Shown: piece after piece, positions 44,600-53,352 of the stretch
Position numbering within the stretch: position 1 is the stretch's first letter
Layout of the letters: every line of letters starts with the position of its first letter
NCBI RefSeq assembly: GCF_042747725.1
Contig: NZ_JBHZGO010000108.1
Location: forward strand, 31,691-95,690
Reading direction: 5' to 3'
DNA: 64,000 nucleotides
Source of the DNA: FACHB-T130 sp042747725
GTDB taxonomy: Bacteria > Cyanobacteriota > Cyanobacteriia > Cyanobacteriales > FACHB-T130
Notes under the pieces: model-generated
Seen by the model: only the letters and a program-made list of their open reading frames with translations
Databases searched by the model: none
Told to the model about the DNA's origin: nothing
Translations under genes and position numbers: made by a program

Positions 44600-45055
44600 A
44601 TGACATTTACAACCAACGAAACCAGCAAACAAGCCTTAGATACTTTTCAGAACTTCGATGCAGATACTCAGCTTGCCATCCTGTGGTTCGGCTACCTCGA
44701 CATCAAAGACCAACTGACACCAGCCAATGCCACTTCTGCCCAAGACGAAGCTGCCGCCTTGTACCATGCTATCCTGGCACTGCCCAAGGAAGAACAGCTA
44801 CAGGCGCAGCGCGACATCGTTTCCGGTGCCAATAGTGATATTAGCCGTGCCTATAAAGCTGTAAGTTCTAGCTCTAAGCTAGATGTGTGGCTGCGGTTGG
44901 CACAAGGTATGGACAAAGGTGAAATCATTCAGGTGCCTTCTGACTATAAACTGCCCGCACAAACCGACGAATTTACCGCCAAAATCAAGCAACTGGACTT
45001 TGAAGAACGGATTAATTTCATGCGTAGTGCTGCAATCGAAATGGGTGCTAAGTAG
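44600..45055 (+). CDS. Helical carotenoid protein (OCP N-terminal domain paralogue)
   Basis: The 151-residue product is the all-helical N-terminal domain of the orange carotenoid protein, without the C-terminal sensor domain. Key segments are AILWFGYLDIKDQLTPA, with the Trp and Tyr that line the carotenoid tunnel, then DVWLRLAQGM and DFEERINFMRSAAIEMG. HCPs bind a keto-carotenoid; different clades quench phycobilisomes, quench singlet oxygen or do neither. No CTDH partner or FRP gene is nearby. The clade cannot be set from reading alone. Confidence 0.85.
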   Translation: MTFTTNETSKQALDTFQNFDADTQLAILWFGYLDIKDQLTPANATSAQDEAAALYHAILALPKEEQLQAQRDIVSGANSDISRAYKAVSSSSKLDVWLRLAQGMDKGEIIQVPSDYKLPAQTDEFTAKIKQLDFEERINFMRSAAIEMGAK

Positions 45056-45463
45056 TCTGAAGTTGCGCCCATTGAGAGTGTGAAATCAGTCCCAAACATT
45101 GCACCGATTTTAAAAACAGCTCTTCTAGAGAGGTTCGCCAATAAGAGAGAAGAAGCTTCTTCAGATGCCTAACCTTTAGCAAGCTTCCTCGTATAAAATC
45201 CCTGCTAATTGCTTTGCAATTAGTGGGGTAATATTTTATTCTACCAAACTGCATCCAGAGTAATCTGTGGCGTTGACCTCTCCCCTGCGAGGGAAGGGGA
45301 GAAATGCGCCAAGAAAGGAGAAAAGTTTCCCCTTCTCTAATAGAGTTGGGGCTGGAGATTAGGTTTTTTACTAGACATCGCGCCTGTCAACTTGATTGCT
45401 CCATCTGTTCGCGTCACAATATGAGAGTAAATATTCTTATTGTTTTGACAAATTTTGTTAACA
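45056..45463. other. Intergenic region
   Basis: About 400 bases. A small hairpin CTAATTGC/GCAATTAG lies near 45213-45231, and CTCCCCTGCGAGGGAAGGGG near 45281-45300 is a dispersed repeat. No gene was seen. Confidence 0.45.
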
Positions 45464-46810
45464 ATGGCGCTGGAACAGACAGTTCAAACAATTTCGTCGC
45501 CGCAGACATCGGCAACCCAGCAAGGCTTTGACTACGACTTAGCGATCGCTGGCGGTGGAATTATTGGGGCAACTCTCGCTTGTGCCTTAAAGGATTCTGG
45601 ATTGCGGGTAGCGTTAATTGAGCGATCGCCCCAGTCTGCTGCGGTTGCCATCGGACGCGCTTATGCCATATCCCTAATGTCGGGGCGTATCTTCGAGGGA
45701 ATGGGTGTTTGGGATAAAATATTGCCTCAAATCAATGCATTTCAACAAATTCGCCTATCTGACGCTGATTATCCCGGTGTAGTCCAACTTTTACCCCAAG
45801 ATTTAGGTACGGACAGGCTAGGGTATGGGGCGGAACATCGGGTGCTGCTGACGGCTTTGCAGGATAGCTTGAGAGATTGCCCGAATGTGTCTTGGCTGTG
45901 TCCGGCGGAAGTGGTGAGTGCAGACTATCAAGCTGACGCGGTGGAGATAGAAATTGTGATGAGAGGAGAGATTCCCCACTCCAAAATTCAATCTTCCCAA
46001 ACCTCGGAGATCCCCCCCAACCCCCCCTTAAAAAGTGGGGGCGATGAGGGGAAGCAAACATCCAAAATCAGAACGCGCTTGCTGGTAGCAGCAGATGGGG
46101 CGCGATCGCCTATCCGCCAAGCCGCTGGTATCCGCACCCAAGGATGGCATTACTGGCAATCTTGTGTGGTGGCAACAATTAAACCGGAAAAATCCCACCA
46201 GAATATTGCCTACGAACGCTTTTGGCCTAGTGGCCCGATGGGGGTTCTGCCGCTACCGGGGAACCGCTGCCAGGTTGTTTGGACTGCCCCGCATACAGAA
46301 GCGAAAGCTTTGCAGGAAATTGACGAAAAAGAGTTTCTGGCGGAACTGGAACGTCGCACGGCTGGGCTGTTGGGGCGTCTGGAACTAGAAGGCGATCGCT
46401 ATGTTTTCCCAGTGCAATTGATGCAAAGCGATCGCTACACGCTTCCCCGACTCGCCCTGATTGGCGATGCTGCCCATTGTTGCCATCCGGTGGCGGGACA
46501 AGGCATGAATTTGGGGATTCGGGACGCAGCAGCGATCGCCCAAGTTTTACAATCTGCCCATAATTTAGGGGAAGATATCGGCGATATACAGGTACTTAAA
46601 CGCTACGAACGCTGGCGTAAACAAGAAAACCTGACAATTTTAGGTTTTACCGATTTCCTAGATCGGATGTTTTCTAATAATTGGTTGCCAGTCGTGGCAA
46701 TACGCCGCTTCGGTTTATGGATGCTGCGGCGAATTCCTCCCCTTAAAACCTATGCTTTGCAGCTAATGACAGGACTTAGAGGGCGTCATCCAGAACTGGC
46801 TTCTCGGTAA
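45464..46810 (+). CDS. UbiH/COQ6-type FAD-dependent hydroxylase
   Basis: From ATG 45464 the product has 448 residues. The FAD-binding DLAIAGGGIIGATLACALKD, the VAADGARSPIRQAAG block and the second FAD motif ALIGDAAHCCHPVAGQGMNL define a class A flavin monooxygenase of the UbiH/UbiF family. In cyanobacteria such enzymes are assigned to quinone or carotenoid modification. About 25 residues (near 180-205) come from a dispersed C-rich repeat read in frame. The 3' end overlaps the convergent slipin gene by 35 bases. Confidence 0.85.
   Translation: MALEQTVQTISSPQTSATQQGFDYDLAIAGGGIIGATLACALKDSGLRVALIERSPQSAAVAIGRAYAISLMSGRIFEGMGVWDKILPQINAFQQIRLSDADYPGVVQLLPQDLGTDRLGYGAEHRVLLTALQDSLRDCPNVSWLCPAEVVSADYQADAVEIEIVMRGEIPHSKIQSSQTSEIPPNPPLKSGGDEGKQTSKIRTRLLVAADGARSPIRQAAGIRTQGWHYWQSCVVATIKPEKSHQNIAYERFWPSGPMGVLPLPGNRCQVVWTAPHTEAKALQEIDEKEFLAELERRTAGLLGRLELEGDRYVFPVQLMQSDRYTLPRLALIGDAAHCCHPVAGQGMNLGIRDAAAIAQVLQSAHNLGEDIGDIQVLKRYERWRKQENLTILGFTDFLDRMFSNNWLPVVAIRRFGLWMLRRIPPLKTYALQLMTGLRGRHPELASR
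46008..46053 (+). repeat. C-rich dispersed repeat read in frame
   Basis: GATCCCCCCCAACCCCCC then TTAAAAAGTGGGGGCGATG is a form of the AACCCCCCTTAAAAAGGGGG repeat of cyanobacteria. Here it encodes EIPPNPPLKSGGDEG inside the hydroxylase. Confidence 0.6.
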
Positions 46811-47609
46811 AAATTACCTCTGGTTCAAAAGGACGTACCTCGGCTTGATTGCCATTCGAGATCCCTGCGGTCAAATTCTTTGCTACTTGCATGATATCGG
46901 ACGGCATCATAATCACCGTCGTCGTGTTATTTTCTGCCCCAATTTCTGTCAGCATTTGTAGACGCCGCAACTCCAATACAGCGGGGTTCTTCATAATCAC
47001 TTGCGAAGCTTCTGCTAGCTTAATCGATGCTTCCTGTTCCGCCGCCGCTTTAATGATCCTGGCTCGTTTTTCTCGAATTGCTTCCGCTTCTTTTGCCATT
47101 GCCCGTTGCATCGCCAGGGGAATTTCCACGTCTTTCATTTCCACCCGTTCAATCACAATCCCCCACGGTTCTGTGATTTCATCGACAATTTCTTGGACTT
47201 TGACGTTAATCTTATCCCGGCTTTGTAAGACATCATCCAGAAGATTTTGACCAACCACATTCCGTAAAGTCGTCAATGCGATTTGGTAAACCGCCATATT
47301 GTAATTTTCAACCCGATTGATAGCCTTTGACGGGTCAAGAATTCGGTAATAGAGAACCGCATTAACTTTAATCGTAACGCTGTCCGCCGTAACGGTTTCT
47401 TGGGGTTCAATATTAACCGTTTTGGTGCGGACATCGATCTGCATTTTTTGATCGATCCAGGGAATAATCCAATACATCCCTGGCCCCATAACGCCCTTTG
47501 TTCTACCGAGTCGAAAGATAACGCCGCGTTCATATTCTCGGTCTAGTTTAAATCCAGAAATGGCTAGAACGCAAAAGAAAACTAAAAGTGTGCCTAGAGT
47601 GGTGCCCAT
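46776..47609 (-). CDS. Slipin (SPFH/band 7 protein)
   Basis: The 277-residue protein has one N-terminal membrane helix (about 5-20), then a band 7 domain: YERGVIFRLGRTKGVMGPGM, PQETVTADSVTIKVNAVLYY, and LRNVVGQNLLDDVLQSRDKI, with a coiled coil EAEAIREKRARIIKAAAEQE. Slipins form membrane rings or scaffolds linked to protease control. Usual partners are NfeD proteins; none is present. Instead a 36-residue membrane ORF lies 69 bases upstream on the same strand. The 3' end overlaps the convergent hydroxylase gene. Confidence 0.9.
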   Translation of the reverse strand: MGTTLGTLLVFFCVLAISGFKLDREYERGVIFRLGRTKGVMGPGMYWIIPWIDQKMQIDVRTKTVNIEPQETVTADSVTIKVNAVLYYRILDPSKAINRVENYNMAVYQIALTTLRNVVGQNLLDDVLQSRDKINVKVQEIVDEITEPWGIVIERVEMKDVEIPLAMQRAMAKEAEAIREKRARIIKAAAEQEASIKLAEASQVIMKNPAVLELRRLQMLTEIGAENNTTTVIMMPSDIMQVAKNLTAGISNGNQAEVRPFEPEVIFTEKPVLDDAL

Positions 47610-47677
47610 ATTTGGCGAAAGGAAATCGTTACTAAGTCCATTCTAGACTCGGCGACAGAGTAATAGCAGGATACCGC

Positions 47678-47788
47678 TTACCAGCCGGATCTGGCAAACC
47701 AAAGCAGCAGTAACGATGCTACGCTAAGAGTAATAAATTGCAAAACAATTATTTGAATTAACCACCGAATTGTTAAGATAATTTTCAT
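47678..47788 (-). CDS. 36-residue single-span membrane protein
   Basis: The ATG at 47788 follows a strong ribosome site AGGAGAAGG at the right spacing. The product MKIILTIRWLIQIIVLQFIT continues to LLLLWFARSGW: one hydrophobic span flanked by basic residues. It is too short for routine gene calling. It lies 69 bases before the slipin start on the same strand, so the two are probably co-transcribed. It could be a small partner or regulator of the slipin ring. No known small photosystem or cytochrome b6f subunit fits. Confidence 0.6.
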   Translation of the reverse strand: MKIILTIRWLIQIIVLQFITLSVASLLLLWFARSGW

Positions 47789-48261
47789 AGCCTTCTCCTC
47801 ACTTAATATCTGGCTGAAAAATTGCGTATCTCTCCAATATGAGCGATTGATTAATGGAGTCTTGTGATGAAAGGGGTGCCCAAATGTGACAATCGTTGTC
47901 CGGGTTTGTGACGATCGTCACTTCCGTCTCGTCTCAGACGCTTAATTTGGCTGTGTCGAAAACTGGAATAACCAAAAACACAATCATTGTGGCATACCCC
48001 TTCATGCGAACAGCCCTTCCCGTAGACTACCACTGAATCATAACAATTCTCTTTTTTAGCGCGATGGTTGCGGTTTCCCCTAACCACTCAATCATCGCGG
48101 TTTTATGAGAAATTCTAAGTATAATTAAAGCCAGCGAACCGGATTGGTCTTGCCTGATTGCAGCCAAAGTATTACCAATTCGTCAACTTGCTTAGTATAG
48201 ATTGCGAGTTTTTACAGAGAATTCCATACTTTTTTAAGGAATAGACTCACTTCACAGACTT
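47789..48261. other. Intergenic region between divergent genes
   Basis: About 470 bases between the slipin unit and the membrane protein gene at 48262. It contains two operator-like palindromes at 47885-47921. Nothing else was seen. Confidence 0.5.
47885..47921. promoter_or_regulatory. Twin palindromic operator-like sites
   Basis: TGTGACAATCGTTGTC (47885-47900) and TGTGACGATCGTCAC (47907-47921) are related palindromes; the second has a perfect 14-base core. They repeat every 22 bases, about two helical turns, which is typical for cooperative repressor or activator binding. They lie about 100 bases before the 36-residue ORF. Confidence 0.5.
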
Positions 48262-49674
48262 ATGGAATCAAAACTCGCTATCAGAAAGCTTCCAGTCCGC
48301 CGCTACCGCTGGTTTGAGAGATTGATGGCAATCATTGCCACGATCAACTTTGCTTTAGTGTTGTTTGACCTAAGTTACATACCCTGGCGTGATTTCTACC
48401 TTCGGGAAATTCCCAGTCTCATTCAGATGTACGATCCCATTAAAGGAATTGAACTGCATCGAGAAACGCAGGCTTATCTCAATCGGGTGAACGAACTGGA
48501 ACAGCAAGTGATGCAGACTGGACTAGAGTCGGCAGAGGTAGAAAGCTTGCTACAGGACTTGCGTAGCCGCAGTAATGAAATGATTGAGGATAATCCGTTT
48601 GCGTTGGCGAAGAAAAGCGGTTCTTTAGAAAAAATTAAGAATCAACTGCGCGATCGCGTGAGTAAAGAATCGGCTCATCAAGCCTTTAATGAATTTTGGA
48701 GTCAAGCTTATCTTTTCCAAGCAGGTTGGCAGCAAGAACTCAATTTTTTTAATACAGAAACTCGCCCCCTGATTCAGACTAACTACTATCGCAGTTTGGG
48801 AATAAATGGGAAATTTTTTGATAAATTCTGGTTGATTGACTTACCGTTTACAATTTTATTTGCTCTAGAATTTTTGGTTCGCACTTTCTATATCAGTCGC
48901 CAATATCCTGACTTTAGCTGGCTACAAGGAATGCTGCGGCGATGGTACGATCTGTTTTTGCTGCTACCCTTTTGGCGGTGGTTGCGAGTCATTCCGGTAA
49001 CGATTCGCCTCTATCAATCTGAATTACTAAATCTTGAACCTGTACGGCAGCAAATTAACCATGATTTTGTGGCTAATTTCGCTGAAGAATTGACTGAAAT
49101 TATGGGCATACAGGTAATTAACCAAATGCAAGGAGCAATTCAACGAGGCGATCTAGCACGCTGGCTGTTTCATCCTGGAAATCGCCGCCCCTATATCAAT
49201 ATTAATAACACCAATGAGCTGCAAGCGATCGCAATTCGCCTGATTAACCTCAGTGTCCATAATGTTCTCCCCCAAATTCAGCCTGATTTAGAAGCTTTAG
49301 TGCATCACAGTCTGGAAAGTACTCTCAAGCAATTTCCGGTTTTTCAACAATTCCAAAATGTTCCGGGTTTGAGTCGTTTACCTAGCCAGATTAGTGAAAA
49401 TTTTGCTAAAAATTTCTCTCAAACCGCTTACAATAACGCCCTAAAAGCGGTTGAAGATCCAGTTGCCTCAGAACTAACGACTCGTTTAATTGATAATTTT
49501 GGAAAAGCTTTAGAGGGGGAATTACAGAAAAAGCACAATCTTCAGGAAATCGAATCTTTACTTATAGATATGTTAGAGGAAATCAAAATTAACTACGTCA
49601 AGGGCATTGCAGAATCAGGAATGGATAAAATCTTGGATGAAGCGGAGCAATTGCATCAAATTGTTCGGCAATAG
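48262..49674 (+). CDS. Cyanobacterial membrane protein, unknown
   Basis: The 470-residue product has two or three membrane segments: about 25-45 (MAIIATINFALVLFDLSYIP), about 190-215 (FWLIDLPFTILFALEFLVR) and about 230-245 (YDLFLLLPFWRWLRVIP). Long soluble helical tracts lie between and after them. The first third contains a coiled coil and IELHRETQAYLNRVNELEQQ. The layout is like cyanobacterial hypothetical membrane proteins. No family is named, and the divergent slipin unit gives only weak context. Confidence 0.7.
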   Translation: MESKLAIRKLPVRRYRWFERLMAIIATINFALVLFDLSYIPWRDFYLREIPSLIQMYDPIKGIELHRETQAYLNRVNELEQQVMQTGLESAEVESLLQDLRSRSNEMIEDNPFALAKKSGSLEKIKNQLRDRVSKESAHQAFNEFWSQAYLFQAGWQQELNFFNTETRPLIQTNYYRSLGINGKFFDKFWLIDLPFTILFALEFLVRTFYISRQYPDFSWLQGMLRRWYDLFLLLPFWRWLRVIPVTIRLYQSELLNLEPVRQQINHDFVANFAEELTEIMGIQVINQMQGAIQRGDLARWLFHPGNRRPYININNTNELQAIAIRLINLSVHNVLPQIQPDLEALVHHSLESTLKQFPVFQQFQNVPGLSRLPSQISENFAKNFSQTAYNNALKAVEDPVASELTTRLIDNFGKALEGELQKKHNLQEIESLLIDMLEEIKINYVKGIAESGMDKILDEAEQLHQIVRQ

Positions 49675-50110
49675 ATTAATAATCTACACGGTTTTCTTTC
49701 AAACTCAACCTGGAATGAAGCAGGATGAGAGTAGGGACACGGCAATGCCGTGTCCCGGAGAGTGGCATCTACTTCCCTCCAAAAAGCGAGGGAATAGAGG
49801 GGGTTAAGGGAAGGAGAAATCCTACTTCCCCTGCTTAAAGAGGGCATATAGCAATCCTAAATGATTCGTGAAGGCGAGATCCCCGACTTCTCTAAGAAGT
49901 CGGGGATCTGAACCGCTGGTATCTCACAACTCAAATAGGATTGCTATAGAGGGGGTTCTATGTAAATTTTTACAATTGAAATGCTGCCAAATGGTAGAAC
50001 TTTGGCTGCCTTTGCGGTTACTCGAAGGAATATGCGCTAACACTATCTATTATTGAAGTGCATCGCCTAAGCTTAATCTCTCCAGCCATCTTAAAATTAG
50101 CGAGGCCCCT
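49675..50110. other. Intergenic region with dispersed repeats
   Basis: About 435 bases holding a small hairpin AGTAGGGACACG-like tract near 49731, the 102-bp element at 49847-49948, and no gene. Confidence 0.5.
49847..49948. repeat. 102-bp palindromic element with nested hairpin
   Basis: Ends TATAGCAATCCTA (49847) and TAGGATTGCTATA (49936-49948) are a perfect 13-bp inverted pair, extended imperfectly inward. Inside lies a perfect 14-bp stem, GATCCCCGACTTCT and AGAAGTCGGGGATC (49878-49908), with loop CTA. GAGGG occurs just outside both ends but not at equal distance. The end sequence also closes the repeat at 42430. Confidence 0.7.
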
Positions 50111-51517
50111 ATGAAATCAATCGTGAGTGGTGTTAGCTTGTTGCTAGCAGTACTGCACTTGGCGGGAATCAGCATAGAACGGGTGCAGGCACAAGCAATC
50201 ATCCCAACACCCGATATTACTGCTACCCTCTCCGGTGTGGAACAGAATATTCTTCTGGCACAAGTTGCTACCCCCACCAAATTAGACAACGCTTTCGATC
50301 GAGAAAATTTGACGGAGATAGTGCCGCAAATTGAACAAACGTGGGAAAAACAATATGAAGATTACTTTCGGATAAATTTCTCCGACGAGTCAATTACAGC
50401 AAAGGATGTCGCCGATACTCTAGGCAAAATTGCGGTTCAAACTGGTAAAAAGCCTGCTCTAATTTATGTAGTTCCTAGAGCAAAACAACTAGAACTGGTG
50501 TTGATTACTCCGGGGAATCAACCGATTCACTCTTCGCTTCCGGGTGCGAAGAGTGAAGTCCTGCTCAAAGAAGTGACAAAGTTTAGAGAAAATATCGTAG
50601 ATCCCAAACAGCGGAATAGTACCCGCTATCTGCCAGCAGCGCAGCAGTTATATCGGTGGATTGTTGCGCCACTGGAGACAGATTTGAAAAAAAATAAGAT
50701 AGACACGCTGATCTTTTGTATGGGTGTTGGTCTGCGTACTATTCCACTAGCAGCATTCCATGATGGGCAAAAGTTTCTGGTGGAAAAGTATAGTATTGGG
50801 CGCATTCCTGCTTTCAAACTGACAGATACCCTCTATGTCTCTCTGAAGAATTCGCAAGTTCTAGCAATGGGTGCGTCAAAATTCAAGGAGCAAAATCCCT
50901 TGCCTGCGGTGCCAGTGGAGTTATCTGCGATCGCGCAAAAGCTAGGGCAGGGTAAATTCTTCTTAAACCAACAATTCACCCTGGCTAATCTGCAATCGCA
51001 ACGCGCCTCAGAACCCTATAAAATTATTCACCTAGCAACCCATGCCTTCTTCGAGCCGGGAGAACCGAGCAACTCCTACGTTCAGTTATGGGACGTGAAA
51101 CTGACACTGGATAAGATGCGGCAATTACAATGGAACTCTCCACCCGTGGAACTGTTAGTGCTGAGTGCTTGTAGAACTGCTCTCGGCGATGAACAAGCAG
51201 AATTAGGCTTTGCGGGGTTAGCCGTTCAGTCTGGAGCTAAGTCTGCTGTCGCTAGTTTGTGGTCTGTCAGCGATGAAGGAACCTTGGGACTGATGACAGA
51301 GTTTTATCAGCAACTGAAAACTGCCCCCATTAAAGCAGAGGCGCTCAGGCAAGCTCAGATAGGGATGTTGCAAGGGAAGGTACACCTGCAAGATGGTCAG
51401 TTGTACAGTTCCAGTGGGAAGATATCTCTGCCGCCAGAACTGGCAGGAATTCAAAACGTGGATTTATCGCACCCCTACTATTGGGCTGCCTTTACCTTAG
51501 TGGGCAGCCCCTGGTAA
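50111..51517 (+). CDS. Secreted CHAT-domain protein
   Basis: The 468-residue product has a signal peptide (residues about 1-28, ending VQAQA), a region of unknown fold, and a C-terminal CHAT caspase-like domain from about 120. The catalytic dyad is visible: His311 in IIHLATHAFF and Cys354 in LLVLSACRTALGDEQ. Most CHAT proteins have TPR arrays; none is present here. With an export signal it should act in the periplasm or outside. Substrate and partner are unknown, and no TPR or gasdermin-like gene is adjacent. Confidence 0.85.
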   Translation: MKSIVSGVSLLLAVLHLAGISIERVQAQAIIPTPDITATLSGVEQNILLAQVATPTKLDNAFDRENLTEIVPQIEQTWEKQYEDYFRINFSDESITAKDVADTLGKIAVQTGKKPALIYVVPRAKQLELVLITPGNQPIHSSLPGAKSEVLLKEVTKFRENIVDPKQRNSTRYLPAAQQLYRWIVAPLETDLKKNKIDTLIFCMGVGLRTIPLAAFHDGQKFLVEKYSIGRIPAFKLTDTLYVSLKNSQVLAMGASKFKEQNPLPAVPVELSAIAQKLGQGKFFLNQQFTLANLQSQRASEPYKIIHLATHAFFEPGEPSNSYVQLWDVKLTLDKMRQLQWNSPPVELLVLSACRTALGDEQAELGFAGLAVQSGAKSAVASLWSVSDEGTLGLMTEFYQQLKTAPIKAEALRQAQIGMLQGKVHLQDGQLYSSSGKISLPPELAGIQNVDLSHPYYWAAFTLVGSPW

Positions 51518-51570
51518 TTAAAAATTAAAAACCAATTTTTAATTTTTAATTTTTAATTTTTAATTGAATT
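51516..51570. terminator. AT-rich inverted heptamers between convergent genes
   Basis: AATTAAAAATTAAAAA at the left and TTTTTAATTTTTAATT at the right are inverted around a short CC spacer, and heptamer copies continue to the GH57 stop. The tract may act as a weak terminator in both directions. Confidence 0.45.
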
Positions 51571-53158
51571 AAAGGGGTCGATAGACGCGATAGTTGATTT
51601 CGGGGAAGATGTTGTCAATTTCCTCCACTTTTTCCAGCCAACCGCTGTCGATTTTGCCATCTTTGATATCGTCGTAGAGTTTGTGGAAGCGCATCAAGTG
51701 CGATCGCGTTCTTCTCACCGCATAAGGCACCATCGTTCCCGTCCGCATAATAAACGCCCAGTCAGAAGATTGTGCCAGCAGCACTTCCCGCGCCGCTTGA
51801 TTGAGAGCTTTCCACTCCAGCTCATCTGCGGGTTCCCGCCGCCCCAGCTCGATCATCCGCTCTGCTGCCTTATGCAAGTGCGGGTAAATCCAAGCATTCG
51901 TCTCATTCAGCCAATACTCGTGGAAGCCTTTATAACCCCAACTCGACTGAGAAGGACGGCAGACTTGCTGCATCGGATTCCCTTGTAAATAATCAGCCAA
52001 ATGCGTCATCTGATACGTGCCTTGGTCATACCAAGACTTGCGGAACAGATAATCGATAAACCAAGGACCTTCGTACCACCAGTGACCAAACAATTCCGCA
52101 TCGTAGGGCGAAACGATGATTGGCGGACGCTGCATCATCTGGTGCAAATGCTCAACTTGCCGCTCTCGGTTATACGTGAAATTTGCGGCGTGTTCAGCCG
52201 CCTTTTCCCGCGCCCAATAGGGATCGTAAAGTTGCTTATCGCCCAACCCCAAACCGCGCCCAGTAATCTTGTGATATTTGATGCCCGTATTCTTCCGCTG
52301 ACCGTTGGGCATGATGTAGGGCTTAATGTATTCGTATTCCGCTTCCCAGCCCAAATCTTTGTAAAATTCCCGATATTCCGCCGCACCGGGATAGCCTACT
52401 TCCGAAGACCAAACCTGCTGGGAAGACTCGTGATCTCGACCAAAGGCAGCAACTCCGGTTTCTGTAAAGATCGGAGCGTAAGAGCCAAAGCGGGGACGAG
52501 GACGGGCGTAGAGAATGCCATGTCCATCGGTCAGGAAGTAGCGCAAGCCCGCATCGGCGAGCATTCGTTCTAACCCTTCATAGTAGGCGCATTCCGGCAA
52601 CCAAATCCCTTTGGGAGGACGCCCAAAGCTTTGCTCGTAGTGTTCTACTGCTACCTGAATTTGTGCCCAGACTGCCTGAGGATACATCTTCATCAGCGGC
52701 AGGTAGCCGTGCGTTGCGCCGCAGGTGATGATCTCCAGGTTGTTACTATCTAAAAATTGCTTAAATGCCGTTACCAAGTCGCGGTTATGGCGTTCCCAGG
52801 TTTGGCGAATCCCGCTAAATTCATGAACGTAATGTTCGGCGAGATAGCGAATATGACCGTTATTCGCGTTATGCTCAACTTCTAGTTCAACGAGTTCTTC
52901 CAGTTTCGCTAAGTGGTCATCGTAGCGCTCTTGCAGTAGCGGATCGCGCAGCATCGACACCAAAGGCGGTGTCATGCTCATGGTGATCTTGAAGTCAATG
53001 CCGTCCCGCTTTAAGCCTTCAAATACGTGCAGCAGAGGAATGTAGGTTTCGGTGATGGCTTCAAACAGCCACTCTTCTTCCAGAACGTAGTCACTTTCAG
53101 GATGCCGCACGAAGGGCAGGTGGGCATGGAGAACAAGAGCAAGATAGCCGATGGGCAT
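51569..53158 (-). CDS. GH57 family 1,4-alpha-glucan branching enzyme-like
   Basis: The 529-residue protein is a GH57 enzyme with MPIGYLALVLHAHLPFVRHP at the start, the nucleophile Glu in GIWLPECAYYEG (near 195) and the acid Asp in IIVSPYDAELFGHWWYEG (near 355). The C-terminal helical part with QSSDWAFIMRTGTMVPYA matches branching-enzyme-type GH57 (DUF1957). It would add alpha-1,6 branches to glycogen. The length is normal. Confidence 0.9.
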   Translation of the reverse strand: MPIGYLALVLHAHLPFVRHPESDYVLEEEWLFEAITETYIPLLHVFEGLKRDGIDFKITMSMTPPLVSMLRDPLLQERYDDHLAKLEELVELEVEHNANNGHIRYLAEHYVHEFSGIRQTWERHNRDLVTAFKQFLDSNNLEIITCGATHGYLPLMKMYPQAVWAQIQVAVEHYEQSFGRPPKGIWLPECAYYEGLERMLADAGLRYFLTDGHGILYARPRPRFGSYAPIFTETGVAAFGRDHESSQQVWSSEVGYPGAAEYREFYKDLGWEAEYEYIKPYIMPNGQRKNTGIKYHKITGRGLGLGDKQLYDPYWAREKAAEHAANFTYNRERQVEHLHQMMQRPPIIVSPYDAELFGHWWYEGPWFIDYLFRKSWYDQGTYQMTHLADYLQGNPMQQVCRPSQSSWGYKGFHEYWLNETNAWIYPHLHKAAERMIELGRREPADELEWKALNQAAREVLLAQSSDWAFIMRTGTMVPYAVRRTRSHLMRFHKLYDDIKDGKIDSGWLEKVEEIDNIFPEINYRVYRPL

Positions 53159-53352
53159 AGTAATTCTGGGGTCTTAGATGGACATGAAATTGAAGCAGGC
53201 TGGGCAAAATTGAAGTTATTTTAAGATTTTACGGCGAAAGCGAGTCAGCATTGGGCGGGGATTCCCAATAAGTTCTGGCGGTGGTTCGCCTATCCTGGTA
53301 ATTGACGATCAATTTGCCTGCTCCCTTTTGAAATCAGCGTAAAATTCAGCCT

